From an uncultured Frankineae bacterium (GTDB lineage Bacteria > Actinomycetota > Actinomycetes > Mycobacteriales > SCTD01): a stretch of DNA of 49,071 nt. Below the pieces are notes generated by a model. The model was given only the letters and a program-made list of their open reading frames with translations. It was not told the DNA's origin and ran no database searches. The position numbers and the translations under genes are program-made. Shown here one piece after another: positions 25,810 to 34,154 of the stretch (positions are counted from its first letter, which is position 1; each line of letters starts with the position of its first letter). The stretch lies in NCBI GenBank assembly GCA_902805775.1, contig CADCUB010000144.1, positions 15,524-64,594 on the forward strand. Reading direction: 5' to 3'.

Positions 25810-25878
25810 TCATGGACAGGTGACACGACGGCTGAGCGTGCGGTGCCACGCCAGACGTGCCACGACACCATGATCGCG
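25805..25878. repeat. 74-bp palindromic repeat, copy C
   Basis: The arms are GGCGATCATGG (25805-25815) and CCATGATCGCG (25868-25878), and the inside has GGCTGAGCGTG as in copy B. The length equals that of copy B exactly. Its left arm supplies the stop codon that cuts the LuxR remnant. The rest of the gap 25439-25903 holds only copy B and that remnant. Confidence 0.72.
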
Positions 25879-25903
25879 ACGGGGGGCTGGCGCGTAGCTC
25901 CGG

Positions 25904-26299
25904 TCAGCGCGTCGCGCGCAGCCGCCACAGCCCCAGCACGGGCAGCACGAGCGGGATGAAGCCGTAGCCGGCGCCGTAGGCCGACCAGACCGTCTGGTCG
26001 GGGAAGTCGCCCCGGTCGAGCAGCGTCAGCGTCCCCACGACGAGCACGCCGACCAGCTCGAACAGCACGGTCGCGAAGGCCAGCCGGCGCGCGCCGCGGG
26101 CCAGGGCGACGGTGGCGACGAGGTACACGGCCGCGGCCACCGCCGACAGCAGGTAGGCGACCGGTGCCTCGTCGAAGCGGGTGGCCAGCTGCAGGGCGGC
26201 CCGTGACGAGGCCGACAGCGCGAAGACCGCGTAGACCGCGACGAGCAGCCGCCCGGCCCCCCGGCCCACCGAGCGGTCCGGCGCCCGCGCGTCAGGCAC
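25904..26299 (-). CDS. Small membrane protein of unknown function (second after hemB)
   Basis: I do not recognise a named family. The 131-residue product has a short charged start and four hydrophobic stretches (about 17-35, 47-68, 73-92 and 109-127). It starts at GTG 26299 and overlaps the previous gene by eight bases, so it is coupled to hemB and the other small membrane protein. Codon use is like its neighbours. A role in the heme operon is suggested only by position. Confidence 0.68.
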   Translation of the reverse strand: MPDARAPDRSVGRGAGRLLVAVYAVFALSASSRAALQLATRFDEAPVAYLLSAVAAAVYLVATVALARGARRLAFATVLFELVGVLVVGTLTLLDRGDFPDQTVWSAYGAGYGFIPLVLPVLGLWRLRATR

Positions 26300-26648
26300 C
26301 GGCCGCCCAGACGGTGCTCAGCCGCACGACGACGACCGCGAGCGTCAGGCAGGCGGCGGCGAGCACGAGGGTGCCCCAGCGGCTGCGCTCCTCGACGGTC
26401 AGGAACAGCCCGCCCGGCACGAGCACGGCCGACACCGCGAGGTAGCCGAACAGCTCGGCCTTGGGCCCGTCCCACTCGGCCGAGCGCACCAGCGCCACGA
26501 CGGCCTGCAGCACCACCAGGCCCTGCAGCAGGAACAGCAGCTGCAGGTGGGCCCTGGGTGGCAGGCGGTCCAGGGCGGCGCACCCCGCGGCCCACGCCGC
26601 CAGTGCCAGCGACACGACGATCATCGCCGTGGCGAGCCCGCCGACCAC
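26292..26648 (-). CDS. Small membrane protein of unknown function (first after hemB)
   Basis: The 118-residue product has four hydrophobic segments (about 5-25, 37-56, 65-84 and 93-112) and no motif that I recognise. The GTG at 26648 directly follows the hemB TAG stop with no gap, so translation is coupled. Together with the next gene it forms a pair of small integral membrane proteins attached to the end of the heme operon. Confidence 0.68.
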   Translation of the reverse strand: MVGGLATAMIVVSLALAAWAAGCAALDRLPPRAHLQLLFLLQGLVVLQAVVALVRSAEWDGPKAELFGYLAVSAVLVPGGLFLTVEERSRWGTLVLAAACLTLAVVVVRLSTVWAAGA

Positions 26649-27647
26649 CTACAGCTCGTCGAGCCAGGCCGCGGCCTCCGTGGCCCAGTACGTCAGCACC
26701 ATGCCGGCACCGGCGCGCCGGATGCCGGTGAGCTGCTCGAGGACCACGCGCCGGCGGTCGATCCAGCCCTGCGCCGCGGCGGCCTCGACCATGGCGTACT
26801 CACCGCTGACCTGGTAGGCGGCGACCGGCACGTCGACCGCCTCGGCGACGGCGTGCAGGACGTCGAGGTAGGGCCCCGCGGGCTTGACCATGACGGCGTC
26901 GGCGCCCTCGGCGACGTCGAGCAGCGCCTCCCGGACCCCCTCGGCGCTCGCCCGGCCGGCGTCCTGCTGGTAGCCCGCCCGGTCGCCGAACTGCGGTGCG
27001 CACTCGGCGGCCTCGCGGAACGGCCCGTAGAAGGCGGAGGCGTACTTCGCGGAGTAGGCGAGCACCGGCAGGGTGGAGAAGCCGGCCCGGTCGAGGGCGG
27101 AGCGGATCGCGGCGACCTGGCCGTCCATCATCCCGCTCGGCGCCACCACCTGGCTGCCCGCGCGGGCCTGGGCGACGGCGGCGGCGGCGTAGCGGCCCAG
27201 CGTGGCGTCGTTGTCGACCTCCCCGCTCGGCGTGAGCAGGCCGCAGTGGCCGTGGTCGGTGTACTCGTCCAGGCACAGGTCGGTCATGACCACCAGGTCG
27301 TCGCCGACCTCGGCCAGGACGTCGGCCAGCGCCACCTGCACGATGCCGTCGGCGTCGTCGGCGCCGGACCCGCGCGCGTCCTTGACCTCCGGGACGCCGA
27401 ACAGGATCAGCCCGCCGACCCCGGCTCCCACCGCCTCGGCGGCGGCCTTGCGCAGCGAGTCGCGGGTGTGCTGGACCACGCCCGGCATCGACGAGATGGG
27501 GTGCGGCTCGGCGATGCCCTCCTTCACGAACAGGGGCAGCACGAGGTCGGCGGGGCGCACGCGCACGTCGGCGACCAGGCGGCGCAGCGCGGGCGTGCGC
27601 CGCAGGCGGCGCGGGCGGGCGGTCGGGAAGCCGGGGGACGCCGTCAC
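26649..27647 (-). CDS. hemB: Delta-aminolevulinic acid dehydratase (porphobilinogen synthase)
   Basis: HemB joins two 5-aminolevulinate molecules into porphobilinogen. The 332-residue product has both Schiff-base lysines, Lys201 in LAYSAKYASAFYGPF and Lys255 in AVMVKPAGPYLD. The metal region DLCLDEYTDHGHCG keeps Cys125 and Cys135, but has Asp127 where zinc-type enzymes have the middle Cys, which may mean mixed or different metal use. The GTG start overlaps the hemD stop (GTGA). It is the last biosynthetic gene of the hem operon. Confidence 0.96.
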   Translation of the reverse strand: MTASPGFPTARPRRLRRTPALRRLVADVRVRPADLVLPLFVKEGIAEPHPISSMPGVVQHTRDSLRKAAAEAVGAGVGGLILFGVPEVKDARGSGADDADGIVQVALADVLAEVGDDLVVMTDLCLDEYTDHGHCGLLTPSGEVDNDATLGRYAAAAVAQARAGSQVVAPSGMMDGQVAAIRSALDRAGFSTLPVLAYSAKYASAFYGPFREAAECAPQFGDRAGYQQDAGRASAEGVREALLDVAEGADAVMVKPAGPYLDVLHAVAEAVDVPVAAYQVSGEYAMVEAAAAQGWIDRRRVVLEQLTGIRRAGAGMVLTYWATEAAAWLDEL

Positions 27648-29227
27648 GCTCCCGCCCCCTTCGCCGCCAGCCGCGCCACCTTGCGGCGGTGGGCGGCGCT
27701 CGGCAGCGGGGCGACGCCGGGCAGGGCCGCGGCCCGGCGCTCGAGCGCGAAGTGCGCCAGCGCCTCGACCAGCGAGGCGATGTCGGCCGCGGGCGCGAGG
27801 ACGTCGACGCGCAGCCCGAGCTCCTGCGCGGTCGCCTCGGTCTGCGGGCCGATGCAGGCCAGGACGGTCGAGTCGTGCGGCTTGCCGGCGATGCCGACGA
27901 GGTTGCGCACCGTGCTGCTGGAGGTGAACAGGACCGCGTCGAAGCCGCCGCCCTTGAGCGCCTCGCGCGTCTCGGCGGGCGGCGGGGCGGCCCGCACGGT
28001 GCGGTAGGCGGTGACGTCGTCGACCTCCCAGCCGATCTGCTGCAGCCCGGCCAGCAGGACGTCGGTGGCGATGTCGGCGCGCGGCAGCAGCACCCGGTCG
28101 ATCGGGTCGAAGACCGGGTCGTACGGCGGGAAGTCGGCGAGCAGCCCGTCGCTGGACTGCTGGCCGCCCGGGACCAGGTCGGGGCGCACGCCGAAGTCGA
28201 CCAGCGCCTGCGCGGTCGTCTCGCCCACCGCCGCCACCTTCACGCCGGACAGGGCGCGGGCGTCCAGGCCGTACTCCTCGAGCTTCTCGCGCACGGCCTT
28301 GACCGCGTTGGTGGAGGTGAAGGCGATCCAGGCGTACTTGCCGTCGTGCAGGCCCTTGACCGCGCGCTCCATCGGCGCCGGGGTGCGGGGCGGCTCGACG
28401 GCGATGGTCGGCACCTCCACCGGTACGGCGCCGTGGGAGCGCAGGACCGCCGACAGCGCCCCCGCCTGGTCGCGCGTGCGGGGGACGAGCACGCGCCAGC
28501 CGTACAGCGCGCGGCTCTCGTACCAGGACAGCTTCTCGGCGCGCTTGACCGGCTCGCCGACGACGACCACCGCGTCGCCGCGCAGGTCGGCGGACGCGAC
28601 CGCCTGCTCGACCGCGTCGAGGGTGGCGACGACGGTGCGCTGCTCGCTGGTCGTGCCGCCGACGGTGACCGACACGGCCTCGCCCGGCCTGCGGCCGTGC
28701 TCGACCAGGGCCGCGGCCGCCTTGGCGACCCCGGCGGCGGGGGTGAGCAGGACGAGCGTGCCGGGTGCGGCCGCCAGCGCCGCGAAGCTCGTGCCGTCGT
28801 CGACCCGCGCGACCGTGCGGGGCAGGCCCACCGCGACACCGGCGTACGCAGGCACCGACACGGCGTCGGACACGCCCGGGACGACCTCGAGCCGCTGCTT
28901 GGCACGCAGCACCGCCTCGGCCTCCTTGGCGCCCTCGGCGTGCTGGAACGGGTCGCCGGGCAGCAGCCGCACGACCACCCGGCCGTCCTTGGCGGCGGCG
29001 ACCAGGGCGGCGCCCTGCGCCTCCCGGGCCGGGGTGCGCACCAGCTCGGCGCCGTCCCCGACCGCGCTCAGCAGCGCCTCGGGGCAGCGCTCGTCCACGA
29101 GCACGAGGTCGGCGGCGCGCAGCACCTCGGCGGCGCGCACCACCAGCAGGGCGGGGTCACCGCTGCCGCCCCCGACCAGGGCTACCTGGCCGGCGGCCTT
29201 CTTCTCGGGACGGCTTCGAGGGCTCAT
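27644..29227 (-). CDS. hemD: Fused uroporphyrinogen-III C-methyltransferase-like / uroporphyrinogen-III synthase
   Basis: The 527-residue product joins an N-terminal tetrapyrrole-methylase domain (about 14-240, [22 protein letters not shown]) to a C-terminal HemD domain (about 255-505, with [31 protein letters not shown] and [14 protein letters not shown]). HemD closes and inverts hydroxymethylbilane to uroporphyrinogen III. In the methylase half, the segment that in active SUMT enzymes usually reads VVRLKGGDPFVFGRG is [15 protein letters not shown] here, so methylase activity is doubtful. The ATG at 29227 overlaps the hemC stop. This fusion is common in actinobacterial heme operons. Confidence 0.9.
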   Translation of the reverse strand: MSPRSRPEKKAAGQVALVGGGSGDPALLVVRAAEVLRAADLVLVDERCPEALLSAVGDGAELVRTPAREAQGAALVAAAKDGRVVVRLLPGDPFQHAEGAKEAEAVLRAKQRLEVVPGVSDAVSVPAYAGVAVGLPRTVARVDDGTSFAALAAAPGTLVLLTPAAGVAKAAAALVEHGRRPGEAVSVTVGGTTSEQRTVVATLDAVEQAVASADLRGDAVVVVGEPVKRAEKLSWYESRALYGWRVLVPRTRDQAGALSAVLRSHGAVPVEVPTIAVEPPRTPAPMERAVKGLHDGKYAWIAFTSTNAVKAVREKLEEYGLDARALSGVKVAAVGETTAQALVDFGVRPDLVPGGQQSSDGLLADFPPYDPVFDPIDRVLLPRADIATDVLLAGLQQIGWEVDDVTAYRTVRAAPPPAETREALKGGGFDAVLFTSSSTVRNLVGIAGKPHDSTVLACIGPQTEATAQELGLRVDVLAPAADIASLVEALAHFALERRAAALPGVAPLPSAAHRRKVARLAAKGAGA

Positions 29228-30153
29228 GTGCGCGTCACTCCCATCAGGTCCGCGGCGCCGAGGTCGAGCAGCTCGGCAGCGAGCCGGCGTCCCACCTCCT
29301 GCGCCTCGGACGTCGGACCGGTCGCCGAGAGGCGGACCGCGTCTGTTCCGTCGATCGCAGCCACGAGGCCGCGCAGGTAGATCTCCAGCCCGTCGTCGCC
29401 CTCGGCCACCTGGGCGAGGGCGCCGACCGGGGCGGTGCAGCCCGCCTCCAGCGCGCCGAGCAGCGACCGCTCGGCGGCGACCGCCGTGCGGGTGTCGGGG
29501 TCGTCGAGGGCCGCGAGCTCGGCCACGAGGGACGCGTCGGCGCCGCGGCACTCCAGGGCCAGGGCCCCCTGCGCCGGGGCGGGCAGGACGGTGAGCGGGT
29601 CGATCACCTCGGTGGCCTCGTCCAGGCGCCCGAGCCGGGCCAGACCGGCGCGGGCCAGCACGACGCCGTCCAGCTCGCCGGAGCGGACGCGCCCGATGCG
29701 GGTGTCGACGTTGCCGCGGATCGGCACGACGTCGAGGTCGAGCCCCAGCCCGCGCAGCTGGGCGGTGCGGCGGGGGGATCCGGTGCCCACCCGCGCGCCC
29801 GCGCCCAGCTCGCCGAGCGTGAGCCCGTCGCGCGCGACCAGGACGTCACGCGGGTCCTCGCGCAGCGGGACGGCGGCGATGACCAGCGCCTCGGCGGGCG
29901 CCGTCGGCAGGTCCTTGTAGGAGTGGACGGCCAGGTCGACGTGCCCGGCCGCCAGAGCGTCCCGCAGGGCCGTGACGAACACGCCGGTCCCGCCGATCTG
30001 CGCGATCGCGGCGGAGTTGACGTCGCCCTCGGTCTGCACCCGCACCAGCTCGACCGGCCGGCCGAGGCGCTCGGTGACGGCGGCGGCGACCTGGCCGGAC
30101 TGGGCGAGCGCCAGCGCGCTGCCGCGGGTGCCCAGCCGCAGCGCCTCAGCCAC
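29224..30153 (-). CDS. hemC: Porphobilinogen deaminase (hydroxymethylbilane synthase)
   Basis: HemC links four porphobilinogens into hydroxymethylbilane. The 309-residue product has [19 protein letters not shown] at the start, [23 protein letters not shown] and the dipyrromethane-cofactor cysteine in [14 protein letters not shown] chose GTG 30153, which has GAGG upstream and overlaps the hemA stop by eight bases; GTG 30168 would add five residues. It is followed by hemD with an ATGA overlap. Confidence 0.95.
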   Translation of the reverse strand: MAEALRLGTRGSALALAQSGQVAAAVTERLGRPVELVRVQTEGDVNSAAIAQIGGTGVFVTALRDALAAGHVDLAVHSYKDLPTAPAEALVIAAVPLREDPRDVLVARDGLTLGELGAGARVGTGSPRRTAQLRGLGLDLDVVPIRGNVDTRIGRVRSGELDGVVLARAGLARLGRLDEATEVIDPLTVLPAPAQGALALECRGADASLVAELAALDDPDTRTAVAAERSLLGALEAGCTAPVGALAQVAEGDDGLEIYLRGLVAAIDGTDAVRLSATGPTSEAQEVGRRLAAELLDLGAADLMGVTRT

Positions 30154-31534
30154 CGCGCACCTCGGCACCGGCGGCCGAGGTGGCCCCCACGCCTGCGGCC
30201 GGCCCGACCGGCACGACCGGACCGGCGGCGACGGCCCCCACGGCGGCGGGAGGAACGGTGGTGACGGCGGCGGGCGCCGCCCGGTCGAGCCCGAACAGCT
30301 CGCGCAGGGCGTCGGCGTACGACAGCCCCTCGGGCGCCTCGTCGAGCTCCTTGACCCGCACGGTCGGGGTGTGCAGCAGCTTGTCGACGACCCGGCGCAC
30401 GGTGGCCTGCACCTCGGCGGACTCGGCCGGGTCGAGGTCGGGGAGCCGGGCGGCGAGGCGGCCGAGCTCGGCCGCCACCACCTCGTCGGCGCGGCTGCGC
30501 AGCGCGACCACGGTCGGAGCGATCTTGACGGCCCGCTGCCAGGCGAGGAAGGCGCGCACCTCGTCGGTGACGATCGCGCGGGCGGCGGCGACGTCGGCGC
30601 CGGCCTCGGTGTGCGCGAGCTGCTCCTGCAGCCCCTCGAGGTCGACCAGGGTGACCCCCGGCAGGGCCCGCACGGCCGGGTCGATGTCGCGCGGCAGGGC
30701 CAGGTCGAGGATGGCCAGCGGACGGCCGCCGCGTGCCTCGACGGCGCGGGCGACCACGTCGCCCGGCACGACGACCCCGGTCGCGCCGGTGGACGAGACC
30801 ACCACGTCGGCCTCCACGAGGGCCTTCTCCAGCTCGTCCAGGCCGATGCCCCGGCCGTCCAGCGTGGCGGCCAGCCGCTCGGCGTTGGCGGCCGTGCGGT
30901 TCGCGACCACCACCTCGGCCGCGCCCGCGCGCCGCAGCGTCGCGCCGGCCAGCGAGCCCATCGAGCCGGCGCCGACGACGAGGACCGTGCGGCCCTGCAG
31001 CGGCCCGACGGCGGTCACGGCCCGCTCGAGCCCCACGGTGACCAGCGAGCGACCCGCCTGGTCGATGCCGGTCTCGCTGTGGGCCCGCTTGCCGACGCGC
31101 AGCGCCTTCTGGAACAGCTCGTGCAGGGTGGGGCCGGCCGCACCGTCGCGCGCTGCGGCGTACGCCCGCCGGAGCTGCCCGAGGATCTGGGCCTCGCCGA
31201 TGACCATGGAGTCCAGTCCGCAGGCGACCTCGAACAGGTGGAGGACCGCCTGGGCCTCCCAGTGGACGTACAGGTGGCGCCCGAGCTCGTCGAGCGGGAC
31301 GCCGGACAGCCGCGACAGCAGGTCGCTCACGGCGTCGACGCCGGCGTGGAAGCCCTCGCTGTCGGCGTAGACCTCGACCCGGTTGCACGTGGCGAGCACG
31401 ACGGCCGCCGCGACCGGACCGCTCGCCCGCAGCTCGGTCACGACGTCGGGCGCACCGGCCAGGCCGACGGTGACCTTCTCGAGCAGCCAGACCGGTGCGG
31501 TGCGGTGCGAGACGCCGACGACGAGCACGCTCAC
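30146..31534 (-). CDS. hemA: Glutamyl-tRNA reductase
   Basis: HemA reduces glutamyl-tRNA to glutamate-1-semialdehyde, the entry step of the C5 route. The 462-residue product has the catalytic Cys50 in [13 protein letters not shown], the [22 protein letters not shown] segment, an NADPH fold with [14 protein letters not shown] and a C-terminal helical dimer domain. About 40 residues of Ala/Val/Pro-rich tail are extra. The GTG at 31534 overlaps the rex stop (GTGA), so it is expressed with its probable repressor and should be under Rex control. Confidence 0.95.
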   Translation of the reverse strand: MSVLVVGVSHRTAPVWLLEKVTVGLAGAPDVVTELRASGPVAAAVVLATCNRVEVYADSEGFHAGVDAVSDLLSRLSGVPLDELGRHLYVHWEAQAVLHLFEVACGLDSMVIGEAQILGQLRRAYAAARDGAAGPTLHELFQKALRVGKRAHSETGIDQAGRSLVTVGLERAVTAVGPLQGRTVLVVGAGSMGSLAGATLRRAGAAEVVVANRTAANAERLAATLDGRGIGLDELEKALVEADVVVSSTGATGVVVPGDVVARAVEARGGRPLAILDLALPRDIDPAVRALPGVTLVDLEGLQEQLAHTEAGADVAAARAIVTDEVRAFLAWQRAVKIAPTVVALRSRADEVVAAELGRLAARLPDLDPAESAEVQATVRRVVDKLLHTPTVRVKELDEAPEGLSYADALRELFGLDRAAPAAVTTVPPAAVGAVAAGPVVPVGPAAGVGATSAAGAEVRGG

Positions 31535-32220
31535 GCCGGAACCCCGGTGAGCGCGCGGGCGGCCTTGCGGTGCTCGTGGAAGGACAGGATCTGCAGCTCG
31601 TTGGACAGGTCGACCTTGCGCACGTCGACGCCGGCGGGCACCTGCAGCAGCGCCGGCGCGAAGTTCAGGACGCTGGTGATGCCCGCCGCCACCAGCCGGT
31701 CGCAGACGTCCTGCGCCGCCGAGGCGGGCGTCGTGATGACGCCGATCGACGCGCGGGCGCTGTGCACCACGTCGTCGAGCTCGTCGAGGTGGCGCACGAC
31801 CTGCTCGCCGACCCGCTCCCCCACCCGCGCCGGGTCGACGTCGAACAGCCCCACGACGCAGAAGCCCCGCTCGTCGAACCCGCCGTAGCCGGCCAGCGCG
31901 TGCCCGAGGTTGCCGACGCCGACCAGGACGACGGGCCAGCGCCGGCCCAGGCCCAGGGCGGCGCTGACGTGCAGGACCAGCTCGGCGACGTCGTAGCCGA
32001 CGCCGCGGGTGCCGTAGGAGCCGAGGTAGGACAGGTCCTTGCGCAGCTTCGCCGAGCCCACCCCGGCCGCGGCCGCCAGCGCCTCGCTCGAGACGGTGCT
32101 CGAGCCGCCGTCGGCCAGCACGTGCAGCGCACGCAGGTAGACCGGCAGTCGGGCGACGGTCGCCTCCGGGACGTCGGACCGGCGTCGCCGACCTGACCGC
32201 TCGCTCAACGCTGCTCGCAC
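31531..32220 (-). CDS. rex: Redox-sensing transcriptional repressor Rex
   Basis: Rex binds DNA when NAD+ is abundant and leaves it when NADH rises, releasing respiratory genes. The 229-residue product has an N-terminal winged helix (about 20-85, RLPVYLRALHVL, SAKLRKDLSYLGSYGTRGVGY), the Rossmann motif GVGNLG (101-106) and a C-terminal helix (LSFHEHRKA). I chose GTG 32220 with AGGAG eight bases upstream. It heads the rex-hemACDB operon, and a Rex-like operator overlaps its promoter, so autoregulation is likely. Confidence 0.95.
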   Translation of the reverse strand: MRAALSERSGRRRRSDVPEATVARLPVYLRALHVLADGGSSTVSSEALAAAAGVGSAKLRKDLSYLGSYGTRGVGYDVAELVLHVSAALGLGRRWPVVLVGVGNLGHALAGYGGFDERGFCVVGLFDVDPARVGERVGEQVVRHLDELDDVVHSARASIGVITTPASAAQDVCDRLVAAGITSVLNFAPALLQVPAGVDVRKVDLSNELQILSFHEHRKAARALTGVPA

Positions 32221-32285
32221 ACTCGTCGCTCCTGACGCGAAGGGCCGGGCCGCCCGGTGCCCTGGGCGACCCCCGCTGACCACCG

Positions 32286-32315
32286 AGATTACGCGCTTGT
32301 GAACGCATGCACGAA
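32286..32315 (-). promoter_or_regulatory. rex-hem promoter with probable Rex operator
   Basis: On the plus strand, TTGTGAACGCATGCACGAA (32297-32315) fits TGTGAAC-N3-TTCACA at 11 of 13 defined positions. On the minus strand a TAATCT -10 box (32286-32291) lies five bases downstream, and 17 bp further up is TCGTGC as a weak -35. The operator thus covers the spacer and -35 of the rex promoter. It ends about 77 bp upstream of the rex start. Confidence 0.68.
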
Positions 32316-32354
32316 GTCGAGCAGCGCCCCCTGCGCACCGCCTGCGCCGCCGTT

Positions 32355-32368
32355 GCCCGCTGACGGGC
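32355..32368 (-). terminator. Small hairpin after the glutaredoxin-like gene
   Basis: GCCCG and CGGGC flank a CTGA loop a few bases after the gene's stop on the minus strand. The stem is only five base pairs and no T-run follows, so its role as a terminator is uncertain. Confidence 0.25.
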
Positions 32369-32371
32369 GTC

Positions 32372-32629
32372 TCAGACCCGCAGGGCTCTGCGGAGCACCC
32401 GCTCGTCGACCTGCCAGTAGGCGTGCTCGACGCCGTCGAGCAGCACCACCGGCACCTTGTCGGTCCACCGGGCGCGGTCGGCCGGGTCGGCGTCGACGTC
32501 CCGGACCTCGAGGGGCACACCGGCGTCGGCCGCCGCGCGGGCCACCACCGGCTCGGCGGCTGCGCACAGCGTGCAGCCGGCCCGCGTCAGGAGCACGACG
32601 GACGAGGGTCGCGGACGGCGGCGCAGCAC
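32372..32629 (-). CDS. Glutaredoxin-like (DUF836-type) small redox protein
   Basis: The 85-residue product has a thioredoxin fold of minimal size: a first strand SSVVLLTRAGCTLC with redox pair Cys19 and Cys22, a helix, VRDVDADPADRARWTDKVPVVLLDG with the cis-Pro, and a C-terminal helix. It resembles glutaredoxin-like proteins found next to rex-hem in actinobacteria. The GTG start at 32629 is three bases after the acyl-CoA ligase stop, so the two may be co-transcribed. The redox partner is unknown. Confidence 0.85.
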   Translation of the reverse strand: MLRRRPRPSSVVLLTRAGCTLCAAAEPVVARAAADAGVPLEVRDVDADPADRARWTDKVPVVLLDGVEHAYWQVDERVLRRALRV

Positions 32630-32632
32630 CGC

Positions 32633-34132
32633 TCAGACCAGCCCCTCGCGCAGGCGGCCCTTGCGGACCTTGCCGGTGGCGCCGTGCGGCAGCTCCGGCA
32701 CGAACTCCACCGCGGTCGGGCACTTGAAGCGGGCCAGCGAGCGGGCGGCGTGGGCCACGACGTCCGCCGCGGTCAGGCGGGAGCCGGGGGTGCGCACGAC
32801 CAGCGCCTTGACGGCCTCACCGGTGTAGGGGTGAGGAACGCCGATGACGGCGGCCTCCTGCACCTCCGGATGCGTCACCAGGACGTCCTCGACCTCACGG
32901 GGGTAGACGTTGAACCCGCTGACGAGCACCAGCTCCTGGCGCCGGTCGACCAGGTGGAGGTCGCCGTCCGCGTCGAGGTAGGCGACGTCGCCCGTGGCGA
33001 ACCAGCCGTCGGCGTCCGGGCCGTCGGCGCCGTCCGGCCAGTAGCCGGCGAAGACGTTCGGCCCGCGCACGACGATCTCGCCCGGGTCGCCCTCCTCGAC
33101 CGGCCGCCCGCGCTCGTCGACCAGGCGCAGCTCGACCCCCGGCACCGGTCGGCCGATCGAGCCCGGCTGGACGCGCTCGCTCATCAGGGTCGAGGTCAGC
33201 ACCGGGGCGGTCTCGGTCAGGCCGTAGCCCTCGAAGACGTCGCGTCCGGTCGCCTCCCGCACCCGCCGCAGGACCGAGGGGGGCAGCGGTGCGGCGCCGG
33301 ACAGGGCCAGCCGCACGCCGGTGAACGCGGCGGCCAGGTCGGGCAGCATCGACCAGGCGACGTACATCGGCGGCGCGCCCACGACGTTGGTCACGCCCGA
33401 CCGGCGCAGCTCGGCCAGGGTGTCCACCGGGTCGAAGCGCTCGACGAGCACGCCGGTCGCGCCGTGCAGCGCGAGCGCGCCGAGCACCGCGTTGAGGCCG
33501 TAGACGTGGAACAGCGGCAGGACCAGCAGGACCACGTCGTCCGCGGTCATGACCGGCGGCTCGATGCGGGCGGTCTGGTCGAGGTTGGCCAGCAGCGCGC
33601 GGTGCGGCAGCATCGCGCCCTTGGGCCGGCCGCTGGTGCCGGAGGTGTAGAGCAGCACGGCGAGCTCCTCGCCCTCGCCGACGTGCTCCACGGGTCCGCC
33701 CGCGGAGCGGGCCAGCAGGGCCGGCCAGTCGCCGTCCTGTCCGGCGACCAGCACGTGCTCGAGAGCCGCCAGCTCGCCGGTCAGCGGGGCCAGCAGGTCG
33801 CGTCCGGCGGGGCGGACGACGACGGCGCGCGCGCCGCTGTCGCCCAGCGTCCAGCGCAGCTCCTGCGCGGTGGCCCCGGGGTTGAGGGGGACGGCCACGA
33901 GCCCCGCCCGCAGCACGCCGAAGTAGGCCACCGGGAAGTCGGGGGTGTTGTCCAGGGACAGGGCCACCCGGTCGCCGGGCGCGAGGCCCAGCCCGCGCAG
34001 CGCCGCGGCGGCCGCGTCGACCTGGGCGTCGAGCTCGCCCCAGGACGTCGCGCCCGAGCCGGTCTTGAGCGCCGGCCTGTCCGGCGAGCGCCGCGCCGCT
34101 GCTCGGACGAGCTCGGCCAGGTTGCCCACCAC
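32633..34132 (-). CDS. Long-chain acyl-CoA ligase-like AMP-forming enzyme
   Basis: This is an ANL-superfamily adenylating enzyme of 499 residues that probably activates a carboxylic acid as its CoA thioester. The P-loop [20 protein letters not shown], the [12 protein letters not shown] motif, [15 protein letters not shown] and the C-terminal [22 protein letters not shown] hinge are all present, as is the catalytic lysine in [15 protein letters not shown]. Two GTG codons in a row (34132, 34129) can serve as start. Substrate chain length cannot be read from sequence. It lies between the glutaredoxin-like gene and a penicillin-binding protein gene. Confidence 0.88.
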   Translation of the reverse strand: MVGNLAELVRAAARRSPDRPALKTGSGATSWGELDAQVDAAAAALRGLGLAPGDRVALSLDNTPDFPVAYFGVLRAGLVAVPLNPGATAQELRWTLGDSGARAVVVRPAGRDLLAPLTGELAALEHVLVAGQDGDWPALLARSAGGPVEHVGEGEELAVLLYTSGTSGRPKGAMLPHRALLANLDQTARIEPPVMTADDVVLLVLPLFHVYGLNAVLGALALHGATGVLVERFDPVDTLAELRRSGVTNVVGAPPMYVAWSMLPDLAAAFTGVRLALSGAAPLPPSVLRRVREATGRDVFEGYGLTETAPVLTSTLMSERVQPGSIGRPVPGVELRLVDERGRPVEEGDPGEIVVRGPNVFAGYWPDGADGPDADGWFATGDVAYLDADGDLHLVDRRQELVLVSGFNVYPREVEDVLVTHPEVQEAAVIGVPHPYTGEAVKALVVRTPGSRLTAADVVAHAARSLARFKCPTAVEFVPELPHGATGKVRKGRLREGLV

Positions 34133-34154
34133 GGCCGGCAGTCTGGCACAGCGA

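Noticed and set aside
24053-25878. CRISPR array
   Set aside because: The repeats are too few, palindromic and irregularly spaced, and no cas gene is present.
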